64,000 nt of DNA from Micractinium sp. NFX-FRZ (Eukaryota > Chlorophyta > Trebouxiophyceae > Chlorellales > Chlorellaceae), in the NCBI GenBank assembly GCA_029339195.1, contig JAPTJF010000050.1, forward strand, positions 124,001-188,000, in the 5' to 3' direction. A model generated the notes under the pieces. It made no database searches. It was given only the letters and a program-made list of their open reading frames with translations, and had not been told where the DNA came from. Below, in pieces: positions 45,854 through 57,279 of this stretch. Every line of letters starts with the position of its first letter. Within the stretch, counting starts at the first letter, position 1. The position numbers and the translations under genes are program-made.

Positions 45854-46858
45854 CTGCCGAGTGTATTCAGGCTGGGGCTAGTCGGTCTGGCACTCTTGAG
45901 TGCTGGGTATGCTTTGCTGTGGAACGCGGGCACAGGCAGCTGCCCACGGGCACATGCCCGCTCAGCACCGCTCGGCTCAGCGGTGCCCCTGCCCTGAGCA
46001 AGCGCATTACCCAGGGTCTTGCTCGCTGGTAGTGTGGCGCCCTTTCAACGGCACGCACATACATTCTCAATGCCTCCAGCTTTCGCGAAGAGGGATGAAG
46101 TGTCCATGGATGAGGAGAGGGTGGGGCAAATCATCCACCTGCTGACCCCACATTGACAGGAGGCGCCTGTGCATGCCGGCATCCCGCCCCTCTTCATCCC
46201 CCGCAGGAGCCTTGGCAGGAAGACGATGCAGTGCGGGCCCACTGGCGGGTCACCCCAGAATCCCTGGCTGCTCTGGGAATCCCAACAGGCATTGCGGACA
46301 GGTCAGGAGTCGGGGATAGGGGGCATCCCCCACGCTGATGTGTCGCTGGAGCACCTCTCCCTGTTGGCACTGCCTAGCAGGCACCTCCTCGCCTCGGCGC
46401 TGTGTCCCGCGCCCCCTGCAGCTGTCTTCTCTTATCAACCGTAATGGTGCCCTCTCCCCCGCTGCAGGGTATCCAAGGAGTTCCATTCCGTGTCCCTGCT
46501 GGATCCCCCAGCCCCGTTGCCAACAATAGCAGAGGCCAGCCGCACCGAGGCCACAGGCCTGGCACCAGAAGATTACACTGCAGAGGCCGCAGACAGCGCC
46601 GGTGCTCCCCCCGTCTCGGAAACGCCGGCAACCAGTGCAGCCACAGCGTGGGCAGCGGGGGCCCTGTCGACTGCTGCAGCAGCAGCTGCAAAGGGAGGGC
46701 AGGCAGCAAGCGCAGCAGCGCTGACTGGTGGAGCCCTGCTGGTGCTGGGCGGGGGCGTGGCAGCAGTGGCTGCCGTGCGCAGACGCAGGCGGCTTGCGCT
46801 GCGGGCGCAGCCTCAGCCCACACTCAGGATGGTCACGCTCACGAATGGGGGTGTTTGA
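42735..46858 (+). CDS. DUF707-like putative glycosyltransferase-type membrane protein, copy B (12 exons, 486 aa)
   Basis: Exons are 42735-42740, 42920-43278, 43477-43593, 43867-43934, 44083-44180, 44571-44630, 44811-44883, 45208-45254, 45471-45536, 45728-45808, 46207-46301 and 46468-46858. The first coding exon is only ATG CAG, followed by GTAATA, and it joins in phase to a hydrophobic signal (LALALLACCVAAAQAQ). The start could instead lie further upstream in the same open frame. Intron positions and phases match copy A throughout, including the GC donor after 44180. The motif is YVWLPDDD (Asp 190-192), then LAQMSLC, ALRYAAFVEIMAP, SWTGWGLD and VAVVDAVCMVH. After a Ser/Ala/Thr-rich linker there is a C-terminal membrane span (GGALLVLGGGVAAVAAV) and a basic RRRRR tail. 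Compared with copy A the lumenal linker is longer. The function is presumably the same as that of copy A, and is unknown. Confidence 0.75.
45401..45434. repeat. (CTGC)n microsatellite
   Basis: Eight tandem tetranucleotide units in an intron of DUF707-like copy B, just before the acceptor at 45470. Confidence 0.9.
45821..45852. repeat. (CTG)n microsatellite
   Basis: Ten trinucleotide units starting 12 nt after the donor of the intron that follows 45808 in DUF707-like copy B. It is absent from the same intron of copy A. Confidence 0.85.
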
Positions 46859-47093
46859 GACTCACAGCAGAACACGTGCTTAGGCACAACGCAAGGTGTA
46901 TTTAACTTATACTGGTGCCAGCATGCTGGCTGGGCATGATGCTCAAATGTGAAGCCGAAGTGAAGGTGTGCTGACAGCAGCGGCCCCTTGGACCGTTGGG
47001 TTGTGCTTTAGGCCGCCATAATTCGGCTGCTGGCGAAAGAAGAGAACCCACCTGAAGCGAAGCGAGACGGGCGTCGTGAGAGCCCACCTCAGG

Positions 47094-48695
47094 ATGGCGC
47101 AGCTGCTGGCAGCGCTGGTGCCGAGAGCCGGCCCACTCACACCTGCCGCCCTGCAGGCAGCAGGGGGTGCCATTGCGGCGTGTGCTGGGCGGCTGTGTGG
47201 TCGAGGCCTCCACAGCACGGCATCAGTGGCCAAGGTCAGGGCACGCCGCTCAGCGCGGCGACCCCACAGCGCGCCGCCGTGCCTCCATCGTCTTTGTTGC
47301 CATGCTGCTGCGCTAGCCAGTCGCGCGCACAACCCGCCCTCTCCCTGGAATGCCATGCAGGTGGAGAAAGGGTCCCAGCAGAGCGCCAGCGGCGAGGAGG
47401 TGAAGCAGCCGTTTGTGGAGGGGGACGAGCTGGCCGCCAAGCGAGAGATTCGGTGGGTGGGTGGGTGGGGCCAGTGGGCGGGTGCTGGGCGCCCGGGTGC
47501 AGCGCCGGGATTGGCAAGGACGTTCAGCTGCCTCAGTCTGCAACGAACAACATGAGTTGAAACGCCAGTATGGCCTGTGCGGCAGGCATGAGGAACCGCG
47601 CTGCACTGGCCACCTGCCAAGGCTGACCATGGCGGCACCCTGCACCCTGCGCTCGGCCCCCGCAAGTGCCCTCCCCCCTGCAGGGACAGCTACCGTGACG
47701 TGCTCAAGGACAAGAGCGGGACCGCCGAGGATGTTGGGGTGCTGGACCAGAAGCAGTCCAGCCTGGGCAGGTGGGAAGAGAGAGCCAGGAGGGCGGGGTG
47801 CAGAGCTTGGCAGGCAAGGAAGATGGAAAGAGGGGAGGGCTTGCAGGCAGGTGGGGCAGGCGGGCAGCGAGTGCAGGCAGGTTTAGGCAGCTGTGGCCGG
47901 GGTGCCTCCTGAACTTCCACCGCCCCATGCTCATGCCCGCACTTTCCTCCCGTCTGTGCCGTCCGCTTCTTGCCCACCCACTTTCAACGCATGCGCAACT
48001 CTGCGCTTGCCCGTGCATCATGCGCTCCTGGCAAGGATGGCAGCACACCTGCTGGTGTGGTGCAGGAGCGCTCCCAGCCATACATTCCTCCTGCTGTCTT
48101 TGGATGCCTTCCATGCAGGATGATGGCGGACCCACGTGCCGTGGAGCAGGGGTATGCCGACAAGGCGATGGACACGGTGGCGTCGCACGGGGGCAGGGAG
48201 AGGTGCGGCGGGGGCAGCTGCGGAGGAGCCCTAATGCGTGGGGCATGCCTGCAGTGATGCCATACCAAAGTCGCGTTTAGAGTGCGCACATGGGTGCATG
48301 CATGTTTGCTTGCAGCTGCCTGCTGGGAAAGAGTGGCGAGAGTTGCATCCCTCGGACGCACCCCCGCCCCTGCCGCCCTGGCCCCTGCAGGCGGCCTCAG
48401 ACCCAGAGGAGCGGCGCACCGAGCCGGTGTCAGACCAGACCCTCTTCACTGGCTGGCCCCTCCTTACCCAACCCTTGCCATTCCCCCTCCACCACCCACC
48501 CCGGCTGCTTGTGTCTCCCATGCAATTCGATGCTGCAGGGAGTCTGAGGACCAGGGCATTGCCGACGCCGTGTTTGACCAGGCACGCAGCGACAGCGGGT
48601 ACGACCCCACGGGGGACAGCGGGAAGCCGCGGTTTGAGGACAAGTACTCTCAGGAGCCTGGGGGGAACAAGGAGCCCAAGAGCCGAGTTGAATGA
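47094..48695 (+). CDS. Small putative mitochondrial protein of unknown function (5 exons, 186 aa)
   Basis: Exons are 47094-47234, 47361-47452, 47684-47770, 48119-48202 and 48539-48695. Phases close. The N-terminal 45 residues are Ala/Leu/Arg-rich without acidic residues and end in GLHSTASVAK, a typical mitochondrial presequence with cleavage region. The rest is very hydrophilic, rich in Asp, Glu, Gly, Ser and Lys, with no membrane segment and no Cys. It contains short phrases such as DSYRDVLKDKSG, DKAMDTVASHGG and YDPTGDSGKPRFEDKYSQEPGG. The composition recalls late-embryogenesis-abundant or other disordered stress proteins, but I recognise no family. An extra in-phase exon between 48203 and 48538 cannot be excluded. 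An upstream in-frame start at 47076 is a non-ATG codon, so the ATG at 47094 was used. Confidence 0.6.
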
Positions 48696-48962
48696 GGAAG
48701 CGTGGAACTGGAGAGAGGCTGGCAGGGCGGCTCTGGCGTGCCCTGGGGCAGCTGGGCAGACAAGGGTTGACCGCCTGAGCCAGCCTCCTGGCAGGCGTGC
48801 ATTCCTGTGGTGCAGCGTAGCCTGTTTGCAAGCTGCGCAATCACGTTGTGTGTGCTTGTAGTTGAGACACAGTAATTGGGTAATCTGAACAACTGATGGG
48901 GGGTGCATCGAAATGCAAGAGAATAGCAACACTGAGCTGTTACTACACTAGGCAACAGCACA

Positions 48963-51900
48963 TCACGGTCGGCGGGGGCGCTCCGCCAGGGTGGGGCCGG
49001 CCGCCGACTCCGCTGCAGCAGCCACCAGCTCCGGCCGTGGCTGCACTGGCCGCTTCGGCTGCAGCTTCCCAGCCTGCCCCGCCTGCTTTGCCAGCGGCCG
49101 CTGCCCCTGCCCTTGCCGCTGCCCCTGCTGCTGCCCTGCCTTGGGTGCTGCTGCTCCTGCCGTTGCTGCGGGAGCCTGGCTGCCTGGGAACTGCCCAATC
49201 TCCTCCCCCATCAGAGGCTTCAGCGGGGTGGTCAGCCCCAGCGCCAGGTCAGCAATTTCGGTGGGCGCCCGCCCCCGGCTGGCGTCAATTCGCTCCGCCA
49301 TTGCCGCCCCGCTCAGCGCCGCCGCTTGCATGCTGCCGCCCTCCGCCACCCAGTCGCCGCACACGCCCGCACGGCCAACAGGGTCCCAGATGCACGGCAC
49401 GCGCGGCGTGTTGATGGGCAGGGCCGCTCCCCACAGCTGCGCCACAGATGGGTGGGGTGGGAGCAAATGCAGTGTGAGTGACCGGGTGCATGGGTGGGTG
49501 GGAGCAAGTGTGGTGTGAATTGGGCAGGCCAGGAACTCGTTGGCAGCGGGCGCGCACGCCAGGCGAGCACGCTCCTTGAGTAGCACAGCGCCTGCACGCG
49601 TCCTTCGCCCTTCAAGCTCAACTTCCTGCACCCGCCCTGCGTCGATCCCACAGCCCCCCGATGCACCTCACCCACCTGCGTCTTGCTGTACACCACTGGC
49701 GGCAGCGACCCCTGCGGCAGGCCCAGGCTGGCCTCAAATGCCGCCAGCATCTCCCGCGTCACCCGCTCTGCCACCTCTGCCGGCACATTCTCCTGCAGGG
49801 GGTGGCAGCGGGAGCAGCAGGAGCAGCAGCAGGAATGATAACTACCACTGGCAGGAACATCAGGTTGGTGGTTGTCACGGGGCACAACACGGCGGCAAGA
49901 CCAGCACCTCCAGGAGCTCGCGTGCACTCCAAAACACAGCTGGCAGGGCGGCTTGCCCAGGTGCTCAACACCACCTGCACCACTTGCCTGGCAGGCACGC
50001 CCCATTCCCACCCCACCCCACCCCAGCCCGCACCTGCGGCACTTTGTTGGCCTTGCCATACTCTTGTGTGGAGAACAGGGTCCAGCATTCAGGCCCACTG
50101 CCGCCGCCGCCACCGCCGCTGTGCGCCAGGCCCATCTTGGCGGTGTTGTTGCCGGCCCAGGAGAGCACGTCAGAGCCGCGCACAAACGCCCCCTCCATGC
50201 CGCCCGGCACTGGCACAGGCGCTGCGAATGCCACCATCAGCGCCCAGTTGGCAGACAGGCGCAGCCGCTTGAGCTGGGCGTGCATGGCGGGCACGCCCAT
50301 GGGAGCCGACAGGCGGTTGGCGCACTTGCTGCAGGGCGGGGGGGACATGTCGTGGGTGTGGTGGGTGGGTGGGGTGGGGTGGGTGCAGAGGGACAGCGGT
50401 GTTACAACAGCTGCTAGCCTGCAGCAGGCGCAACGACCTGCGCCGGGCAGAGCGACCTGCGGCCGGCACACTGCCATCAGGAACGGGACCCTGCCCTCGC
50501 TGCCGCCTCTGGCACAGGCCCCGGCAAGCAGCCCTGGCTGCCAGCACAGCACGCACCCGTTGTGCGCAATTACGACCGCATCAAATACTCCCTAAAGAAA
50601 AGGGGCAGGAGGGGGCAAAACGTGGCAGACACCGCTTGAGCTGGTGGGTAAGCAAGGCTTGCGAGACCCGGGCATCAGAGGCAGGCCAATAACAGGCGAC
50701 GCTGGGCTGGCCGCCCACTGAAATGTTGCCTGCAAGGCTCGCGGGCGGGCAGCGCAGGCGGCACGCCCCCACCTGCTCGCGCCCCCGCCCCTCCAGCTTC
50801 CACCCCTCGGCGCTTTCCCGTGTGTACACCGCTGTGCTGACCCACTGCGGCCGCCTGACCTCAACCAGGCCTGTGAGGCAGAGGAGGCGAGGGGGGCCAA
50901 CGGGGAGCGGTGGTGCATGATGGTGAGGCGCTGTGCTATGGCACAAAGTTGCCCTGCAGGCTGGCCCGCAGATGCTTTGCAAAGCCAGCTGCAGCCCAGA
51001 GCGGCCGCACCCAGTGCAGCCCATCAAACCCCAGCCCCAACTTCGCCAAACAGCACCCACCGTCCAGGCCCCTGCCGCCGCCGTCGCCCTGCGCCTCCCT
51101 CAGCTCCTTTGTCGCTTTGCTCGCCAGGTAGGTTGCCAGCGAGCGCATGCCACGTGGCGCCACATAGCGCGGCGCCTCGCTGGCATCCGGGGTGAAGGCG
51201 CCGCTGCACAGGGTGCCCACGGGGCCCGCCCAGCGGCGCACCGCACCGTCCCGCTCCCACTCGCCCACCATGGACTGGAAGGCGGGGTCGGTGGCTGTAA
51301 AGTACTGGGCAGCGTGGTCAAAGACCAGCCCCGGGGGGGCGCCCTTGAGGCTGCAGGTGGGAGCAGGGGGAGGGCAGGCAGGGAAGGGGGATGTCAGTGT
51401 GGGGGATGGGCAGGGCAGAGAGCAGCAGGGCAGGCCAGGCCTGGCAAAGGAGAGGGGGAGGCACCCAGGGTGGGGCGACACAGAGGCACCAGGCTGACGC
51501 CGCCGGCCTACCTGCCGTCTGCGGAGGAGCGTGTGGCCAGGCGGCCGCCCACGCCGTGCTCCCCTGCGTTTCTCAAGGGCGCGGATTAGAGCTCGCAGCT
51601 TAGGGAAGCAGCGCTTGCTGTGCTCCGCATTGCTACTGCTGACAGATGCACCGGTGGCTGTCGTCACCAGCAAGCAGCTGCCCCCACCTGTGTCAAAGAC
51701 GACGCTGCGCAGGCCACGCCGTGCCAGCTCGAGTGCACAGACCAGTCCGCTGAGGCCGCCGCCGATGATGGCGGTGAGCGGGTCGGCAGGGAAAGGGGCG
51801 GCAAACTCTGTCTGCCGGAGCTCGGGGGGCTGCAGGAAGAGGATTGGGGGAGGGGCCGGCAGGTGAGGAGGGCTCTTGCCACAAGAAAACAGGGCCCACC

Positions 51901-52196
51901 TGCTCCGCGCAGGCACAGATGCAGTTCTCCACGACACATTCCCACCCTCCTCTTGCCCGCACCTGGTCACAGTTGAAGCGCCGGCCTCCGCCCCGGCCCC
52001 GGCCACCGCTGCTCCGCCCGCCGCCCCTCCCGCCACGGGCGCCTGCCCCTCGGCCGCTTGCTCCCCCACGGCCATCCGCCTGACATCTCGTTGACATCCA
52101 ACGACCGTGCAGCTGCCCAGCAACACGAGAAGCGGAGGGAGAGATGCAAGTAAAGCGCCCGCCCAGCGGGGTGGCCTGCACTGATCCCAATAGCAT
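48963..52196 (-). CDS. Renalase-like FAD/NAD(P)-binding oxidoreductase, probably plastid (9 exons, 578 aa)
   Basis: Exons (right to left) are 51963-52196, 51688-51829, 51512-51563, 51061-51350, 50773-50870, 50557-50591, 50034-50328, 49676-49792 and 48963-49436. All are in phase. The first 78 residues look like a transit peptide followed by an RGG-rich linker. The FAD ADP-binding motif is IIGGGLSG (residues about 99-106), continuing as CALELARRGLRSVVFDTG. After splicing comes EHGVGGRLATR, the second conserved FAD motif. Later blocks, LVFDHAAQYFTATDP, MRSLATYLA, FDAVVIAHNG and VCGDWVAEGGSMQAAALSG, match the plant renalase-like/amine-oxidase-like family (Arabidopsis At3g04650 type). The reaction in plants and algae is not established. 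The C-terminal 110 residues (Ala/Gln/Pro-rich) are an extension beyond the fold. The exon of 35 nt is unusually short but encodes the conserved AHNG turn. The start at 52196 is the first in-frame ATG. Divergent from the MFS gene. Confidence 0.85.
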
Positions 52197-52517
52197 CGGA
52201 GAAAGCCACAAGCCGCGAAGAATAAGTCAGGAGATTGATGGCTGTGCCACCAAGTTGGAAAACCCCAGCACTGCCACCTCACATTAGCTCCCAAGGAAGA
52301 TGGGAGGACCTGGTCCCCAGGGCGCAGCTTTGTTATTGTGTGTGCGAGCACACACCGACTTGTGGGGAAGGGCGCCATCCGACACCGCTGGTGCTCTTCT
52401 CCAACCCAGACCCTCGCTTGTGCAAAGCAACAGCGCCTTTGGTCGATCCCTGGCCCGTCTTAAGGCAATGGGTAGCATCTGATTCGCGCTTGCGACTTTG
52501 CGGAGCGCAGAACGCAG
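52197..52517. promoter_or_regulatory. Divergent promoter region, FAD oxidoreductase / MFS transporter
   Basis: 321 bp between opposite start codons. It should include both promoters and 5' UTRs. No specific element is recognised. Confidence 0.45.
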
Positions 52518-55500
52518 ATGGCAGCAACCGGGCTGCTGCCCAGGGCTGCTTGCGGCCGGCTGCGGCCTGTCGGTTCAAGCGCGCTCTTGCAAAGGAACCG
52601 GAACAGAGCTGTCGGCGCCGCTCCTCTCAATGGGGCGGTGGCGGCGGTGGTGCGGCGACGGGCACTCGGCTTGCACAGCCGTGCATCCCGGTTTGGTGGC
52701 AGCAGCAGTGGCCGCCAGGTGCGGGGACTCCAAGGGGACAGCAGCCAGCAGCCAGGTGGCACTCCGGCGGCGGTGAAGGGAGCCGATCAGTCGCTGCCTG
52801 AGCCTCTGCGTACCAGCAGCGCCAGCGGCGGTGATGAGGAGGGCACGGCTGCAGCAGCAGCAGCAGCAAAGCAGGATCAGCAGCCTCTTGCGGATGGCAG
52901 CCCGCCGCGAGACGCAGGAGCACGCCAGACAACGCAGCAAGACCCGGCAGCAAGTGGCGGCAGCAGCAGCGATGATGGCAACGGCTTCAAGCCCAGTTCC
53001 CTCCTGCAGCCGGGGGCGCTGCTCAACCTGCAGGCACTGCGCCAGCTGCAGGCGCCCCAGCAGCAGCAGCAGCAGCGGGAGAGCCTGCCGCCGCTGCCGC
53101 CGCAACTGCGCTCCCCTGCCGCCGACCCCGCCGCCGCCGCAGCAGCACCAGCCCCCTCGTCAGCGGCCAGCATCGGCACGCTGTGGGGCCTGCTGGTGCT
53201 CAGCCTGGCCTACCTGCACCACTCCACCACCGGTTTTGCCCTGCCCGCCCTGCTGCCCATCATCTCGGAGGACCTGCACCTGGACGACACGCAGGGGGCG
53301 CTGCTGACGGCGGGGTACACGGTGCGGCGGGGCGGAGCACGGGGGCGGGGGAGGGAGGGAGGGAGGCGGGGAGGGAGCGAGGGGGAAGGGGGAGAGGAGG
53401 GGAGGGAGGGCGGTCGGCAGAGTGGCAACGCCTCTTTGCATGTACCGGCTGGGGGGTCGTCGACGAGATTGAAAGAGCCTCTTTGCATCCACCAGCTGTC
53501 CCTCCACTGTAGTCATAGCCAGCCACGCTGCAGGCCAGCCACTGCACCTGCCCCACCCCCGCCCACCCGCCGCCCCCGCCCATGCCCCACAGGTGCTGTA
53601 CGCTGTGGCGCTGATCCCCATGGGCCTGCTGGCAGACCGCACCGACCGGCCGCGCCTGCTGGCGGGCGGCATCGCGCTGTGGAGCCTGCTCACCATGGCC
53701 GCCTCGGAGACGCGCTCCTTTGGGCAGGTGGGCGGGCGGGGGGGCGGGCGGGGCAGCGTGGGAGCTTCATGCCTAGCCTGTTCCCCAGCTTCATTCGGTT
53801 TGGTCTCCAGCGCTGGTAGGGCACAGCCGGCGGGTATGTGGAGGGCGGTCTTGCAGCGGTCATGCCTTGGTCATCTGCAGGGCGCATGCACGCTGCAAGC
53901 GCCGGTGGTAGCCCGGCGTATTGCAGAGCAGAGCTGTCCAGCTGTTTTGCTGCCAGAATGCGCATATGTGCCCCCTCGCACCCCAACCAGCTGCTACCCT
54001 GCCTGCCTCCTACCCCACGCCCCCAGCCGCCCACCTGCCTGCCCTGCCTCACCCCACCCCCCGCGCCTGCCCTCTGCCCTGCGCCCCCCGCCTGCAGCTG
54101 CTGGCCACGCGTGTTGGGTTTGCCGCCGCCCAGGCCACCCAGAACCCCATCTGCTTCTCCCTCATCCCCGAGCTCTTCCCCAAGAACCGCACCACCGCCA
54201 TGGCCGTCTACAACACCGCCATCTACGCCGGGCGCGCGCTCTCCTTTGCAGCGCTGATCCTGGCGGGGCAGCTGGGCGTGCCGCAGGTGAGCTGCACCTC
54301 CCTTCCTCTGCCTTGGCTGGCACCTCCCTCCCTCTCTGCCTTGAGGAGGCTGCTTGTGAGGGGGCAGGTGCTGCCAGGGCTGAGCCGCCTGCCTTGCCTC
54401 TGGTGGGCCGGGCAAGGCACACTGGCGGTGTGCGGCTCTGCTGCGACTCCTGCGCGCCCTGCTCCCTGCATGGCAGCCACTGCAATCCTGCATCCCTCAA
54501 CCCCCCTCCTCCCCCCCTCCCTGCATGGCAGCCAGTGCAATCCTGCATCTCTCAACCCCACTCCTCCCCCGCTCCCTGCCCCCTCCCCCCCCCACACCTC
54601 ACCCCCCCCAGGGCGTCATTGGCGACATCAACGTCGGCTACACCCTGGTGCCCCTGGACAAGGTCGACCTCTCACTCGTCTCCGTCCTGTACACACAGGT
54701 GGGTGCGCTGGGCTGGGGTGGGTGGCAGGGAGGGAGCCGCCTGTGTGGCAGGGTGGCCGGTGGGTCGCTGGGTGGGTGGTGCCCTCCACCTGCAAATTCG
54801 CAGAGCACGCGGCCGCCCCGCGCATGCCATGCACCCTGGCTGCCTGTTAGCATGGCAGTCACCCTTGCACCCTTGTTCAAACCACTCACCCTGCCCTCCC
54901 GCTTGCCCTCCCCCACCCCACCCCCCACCCCCTTCCATGTGCAGGGCGACTACGCCGCCATCACGCCGGTGTACACGTATGCTCAGGATTCAGACCTGGG
55001 GGGCATGCCCATCGAGAGCGCCTTCTCCGCCTGGCGCACGCTGCTGCGCTGGCTGGGCCCGCCGGGGCTGGCGATGGCGGCGCTGGCGCTGCTGACGGTG
55101 GAGGAGCCGCGGCAGCGTGCCAAGAGCGGGCGCTTCATGCCCCTCATGACACTCTCCAAGGACAGCATCGATGAGGAGGACCTGGCGACGCCGGTGGGGG
55201 CACTGGGGCAGCCGGCGGGCGACGCCCCGCCCCTTCGCGGCGGCGCCTCGGCGGCCGCTGCGGCCGCGGCGCTGGCGGCGGGCGGCGGTGGCGGAGCCAG
55301 CCTGGCAGTGGCGGCCGCCGCCACCCCAGGATCGCTCGTCTCTGCCCCCGAGCAGATGGCGCCGGGCACTATCGGCGAGAGCTTGCAGCGGCTGCGTGGT
55401 CTGGTGGCCGACCCCGCCTTCCTCTCCCTCACCCTGTCGGCGGCGTTCAACGACGTGGGCAGCTGGGCGCTGGTGAGCTGGCAGGCCACCTTCTACCAGC

Positions 55501-56583
55501 GGGTGTACGAGCTGCCGCCGTCCACCTACGCCCCGCTGCTGGCGGTGGTCATACCCGTGGGGGGCATCATCGGCGGGGTGGGCGCAGGTGGGTGACGGGG
55601 CGGAAGGGGGTGGCTGGAGGAGGGAGAGGGCGATGTGGGGCACACACATGTGTGCGTGATGTCTGTGTGTGCGTGTGTGTCAGTTGCGGGCGCATGTGTG
55701 CTGATGGCACAGGCTGAGCAGTCAGAAACTGCCAGCACTCTCTGCAGCCCGCCGTGCATGGTGCTGCCCACGCTCGCCGCCAGCCCCCGCCCGCCTGCCC
55801 ACCACCAATTATGCTGGCTCCTTGTGACTGGCACCCCTGCTCCCTCCCCCGCCCCTGCAGGCGTGTTTGGCGACCGGCTGAACCGCATCGGTGCTCGCGG
55901 CTGGCTCACCGCTGGCTCGTGCATCGCCGCCGCCCCGCTCATCGCCGTCTCCCTTCTCGTCCCCGACTACAAGCAGTCGTTTGCTGCGCTGCTGGTGGGC
56001 TTTGCTCTCAGGTGAGGAGGAGGAGGAGGAGGAGGAGGAGGAGGGGCACCTGCCAGGCTCGGCATGCCCGCCGGGGCCGCCCTGCCGGCCCACACACACC
56101 GTGGCCCTTCCGCCTTGTCGGTGCCGTCTGTATGCTGTGCCCCCCGCCTCTCTGTCTAGTGCATCTCCTTTGCTGGTTCGCCACAACTGCGTGCACCTCT
56201 GCCCTCCCCGCCGCCCACTGCCCCTGCCCCCATTGCCTCCACCCCCTGCCTGCCTGCTGCCCTGCAGCGAGTGCTGGCGTGCCCCCGCTGCGGTGATGGT
56301 GCGAGAGGTCTCCCCCCCCGGCCTGGGCTCCACCGCCAGCGCTGCTCACCTGTGCATCCGCAACCTGGTGGGCGGGCTGGGCCCCATTGCCGTGGCCCTG
56401 CTGTCTGCCAGGTGGGGCCTCCAAGTGGCCATGCTGCTGGTGCCCACCTGCTACCTGCTGTCGGGGGTGGGGCTGGCGGTGACCGAGGGCGTCATCAAGA
56501 AGGAGAAGGACAAGGCGCGGGCGGCGAGGCACGAGGAGCACGCACACCTGCTGGGGGCGCAGGGGCCGCCGCCAGAGCAGTAG
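52518..56583 (+). CDS. Spinster-like major facilitator superfamily transporter (7 exons, 774 aa)
   Basis: Exons are 52518-53321, 53593-53727, 54098-54286, 54612-54698, 54945-55587, 55861-56011 and 56268-56583. All are in phase. Residues 1 to about 215 are a low-complexity leader: first Arg/Ala/Leu-rich and compatible with an organelle-targeting peptide, then Gln/Ser/Pro-rich. The MFS core begins with TLWGLLVLSLAYLHHSTTGF, then LPALLPIISEDLHLDDTQGALLTAGYTV, and a loop 2-3 signature GLLADRTDRPRLL. This pattern is like spinster/SPNS proteins, which carry lysolipids or sphingosine-1-phosphate in animals. The two halves are separated by a large insert (residues about 375-560) containing VTEEPRQRAKSG-like basic sequence and Ala/Gly tracts. 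The second half has FNDVGSWALVSWQATFYQRVYEL, GDRLNRIG and SECWRAPAAVMVREVSP. About 11-12 membrane segments are visible. The C-terminus is charged (KKEKDKARAARHEEH). The substrate is unknown. Confidence 0.82.
56012..56042. repeat. (GAG)n repeat at an MFS donor site
   Basis: The intron after 56011 starts GTGAG and runs straight into about nine GAG/AGG units. The repeat overlaps the splice donor, so length changes could affect recognition of this site. Confidence 0.7.
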
Positions 56584-57279
56584 CAGCGGCAGCAGCAGCA
56601 GCAGTGGCAGCAGCAGCAGCAGCCACTGCCGCCGCCGCAGCAGCAGCACCGGTGGGCCGCCCCACTGTTCGACATTCCCTACACCGGTTGACCGCCCGTG
56701 TGCTCGCCCTCCATTCCGCCACCCGCGCCCGCCGCGTCGCGTCAGGACGGCTATCACCCAATTTTGCCTCCCCCATTCAACCAATCTTCCGAACAAACCG
56801 ACAAAACCGTCCCATTGTACCCGTCCCCTTGCACGCTGTTCCTCCACCTCCCTTGCTGTGTTTCCCTCTGGCTTTCCCCCTCTGACCCCATAAGTATCAG
56901 TCTTCCCTAGAACATAACCCTACCCCTGTGCTGGCCACCCTGCCGGCCCCCCCCCTTCTTGAACAGCCCGCCCTAGCGCAGGGCAGTTTTGAGCACCGCT
57001 GTTGGCACATTCTGATGCTACCCTGCATATTGCACCTTGGTAACTCTTAAATTCCGTGCTCCTGGGCCGGTTATGGCGGTAGTGGATGTTTGGTGAAAGT
57101 TCTGGGTGCCTTGCACTGATTCTCCTGCACTGGGCGGCGGCCGGCGCAGCGCTGGCGCTGTGCAGCGCTGCGGGCCACATGGCGCCGCCCTGTTCTGCCC
57201 TCCTCACGAGCATGCCCCCTGCTTGCTGTGCTGTACCATCTGCTTCTAGCACATTACCGTTAGGCGGCCTGGCCTTGTA
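56584..57279. other. Intergenic region between MFS transporter and RRP1
   Basis: 696 bp, same-strand genes. It begins with a CAG-rich stretch (56583-56650) continuing from the MFS stop codon. The only TGTAA noticed overlaps the RRP1 ATG (57276-57280) and so is probably coincidental. No gene is supported. Confidence 0.45.
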
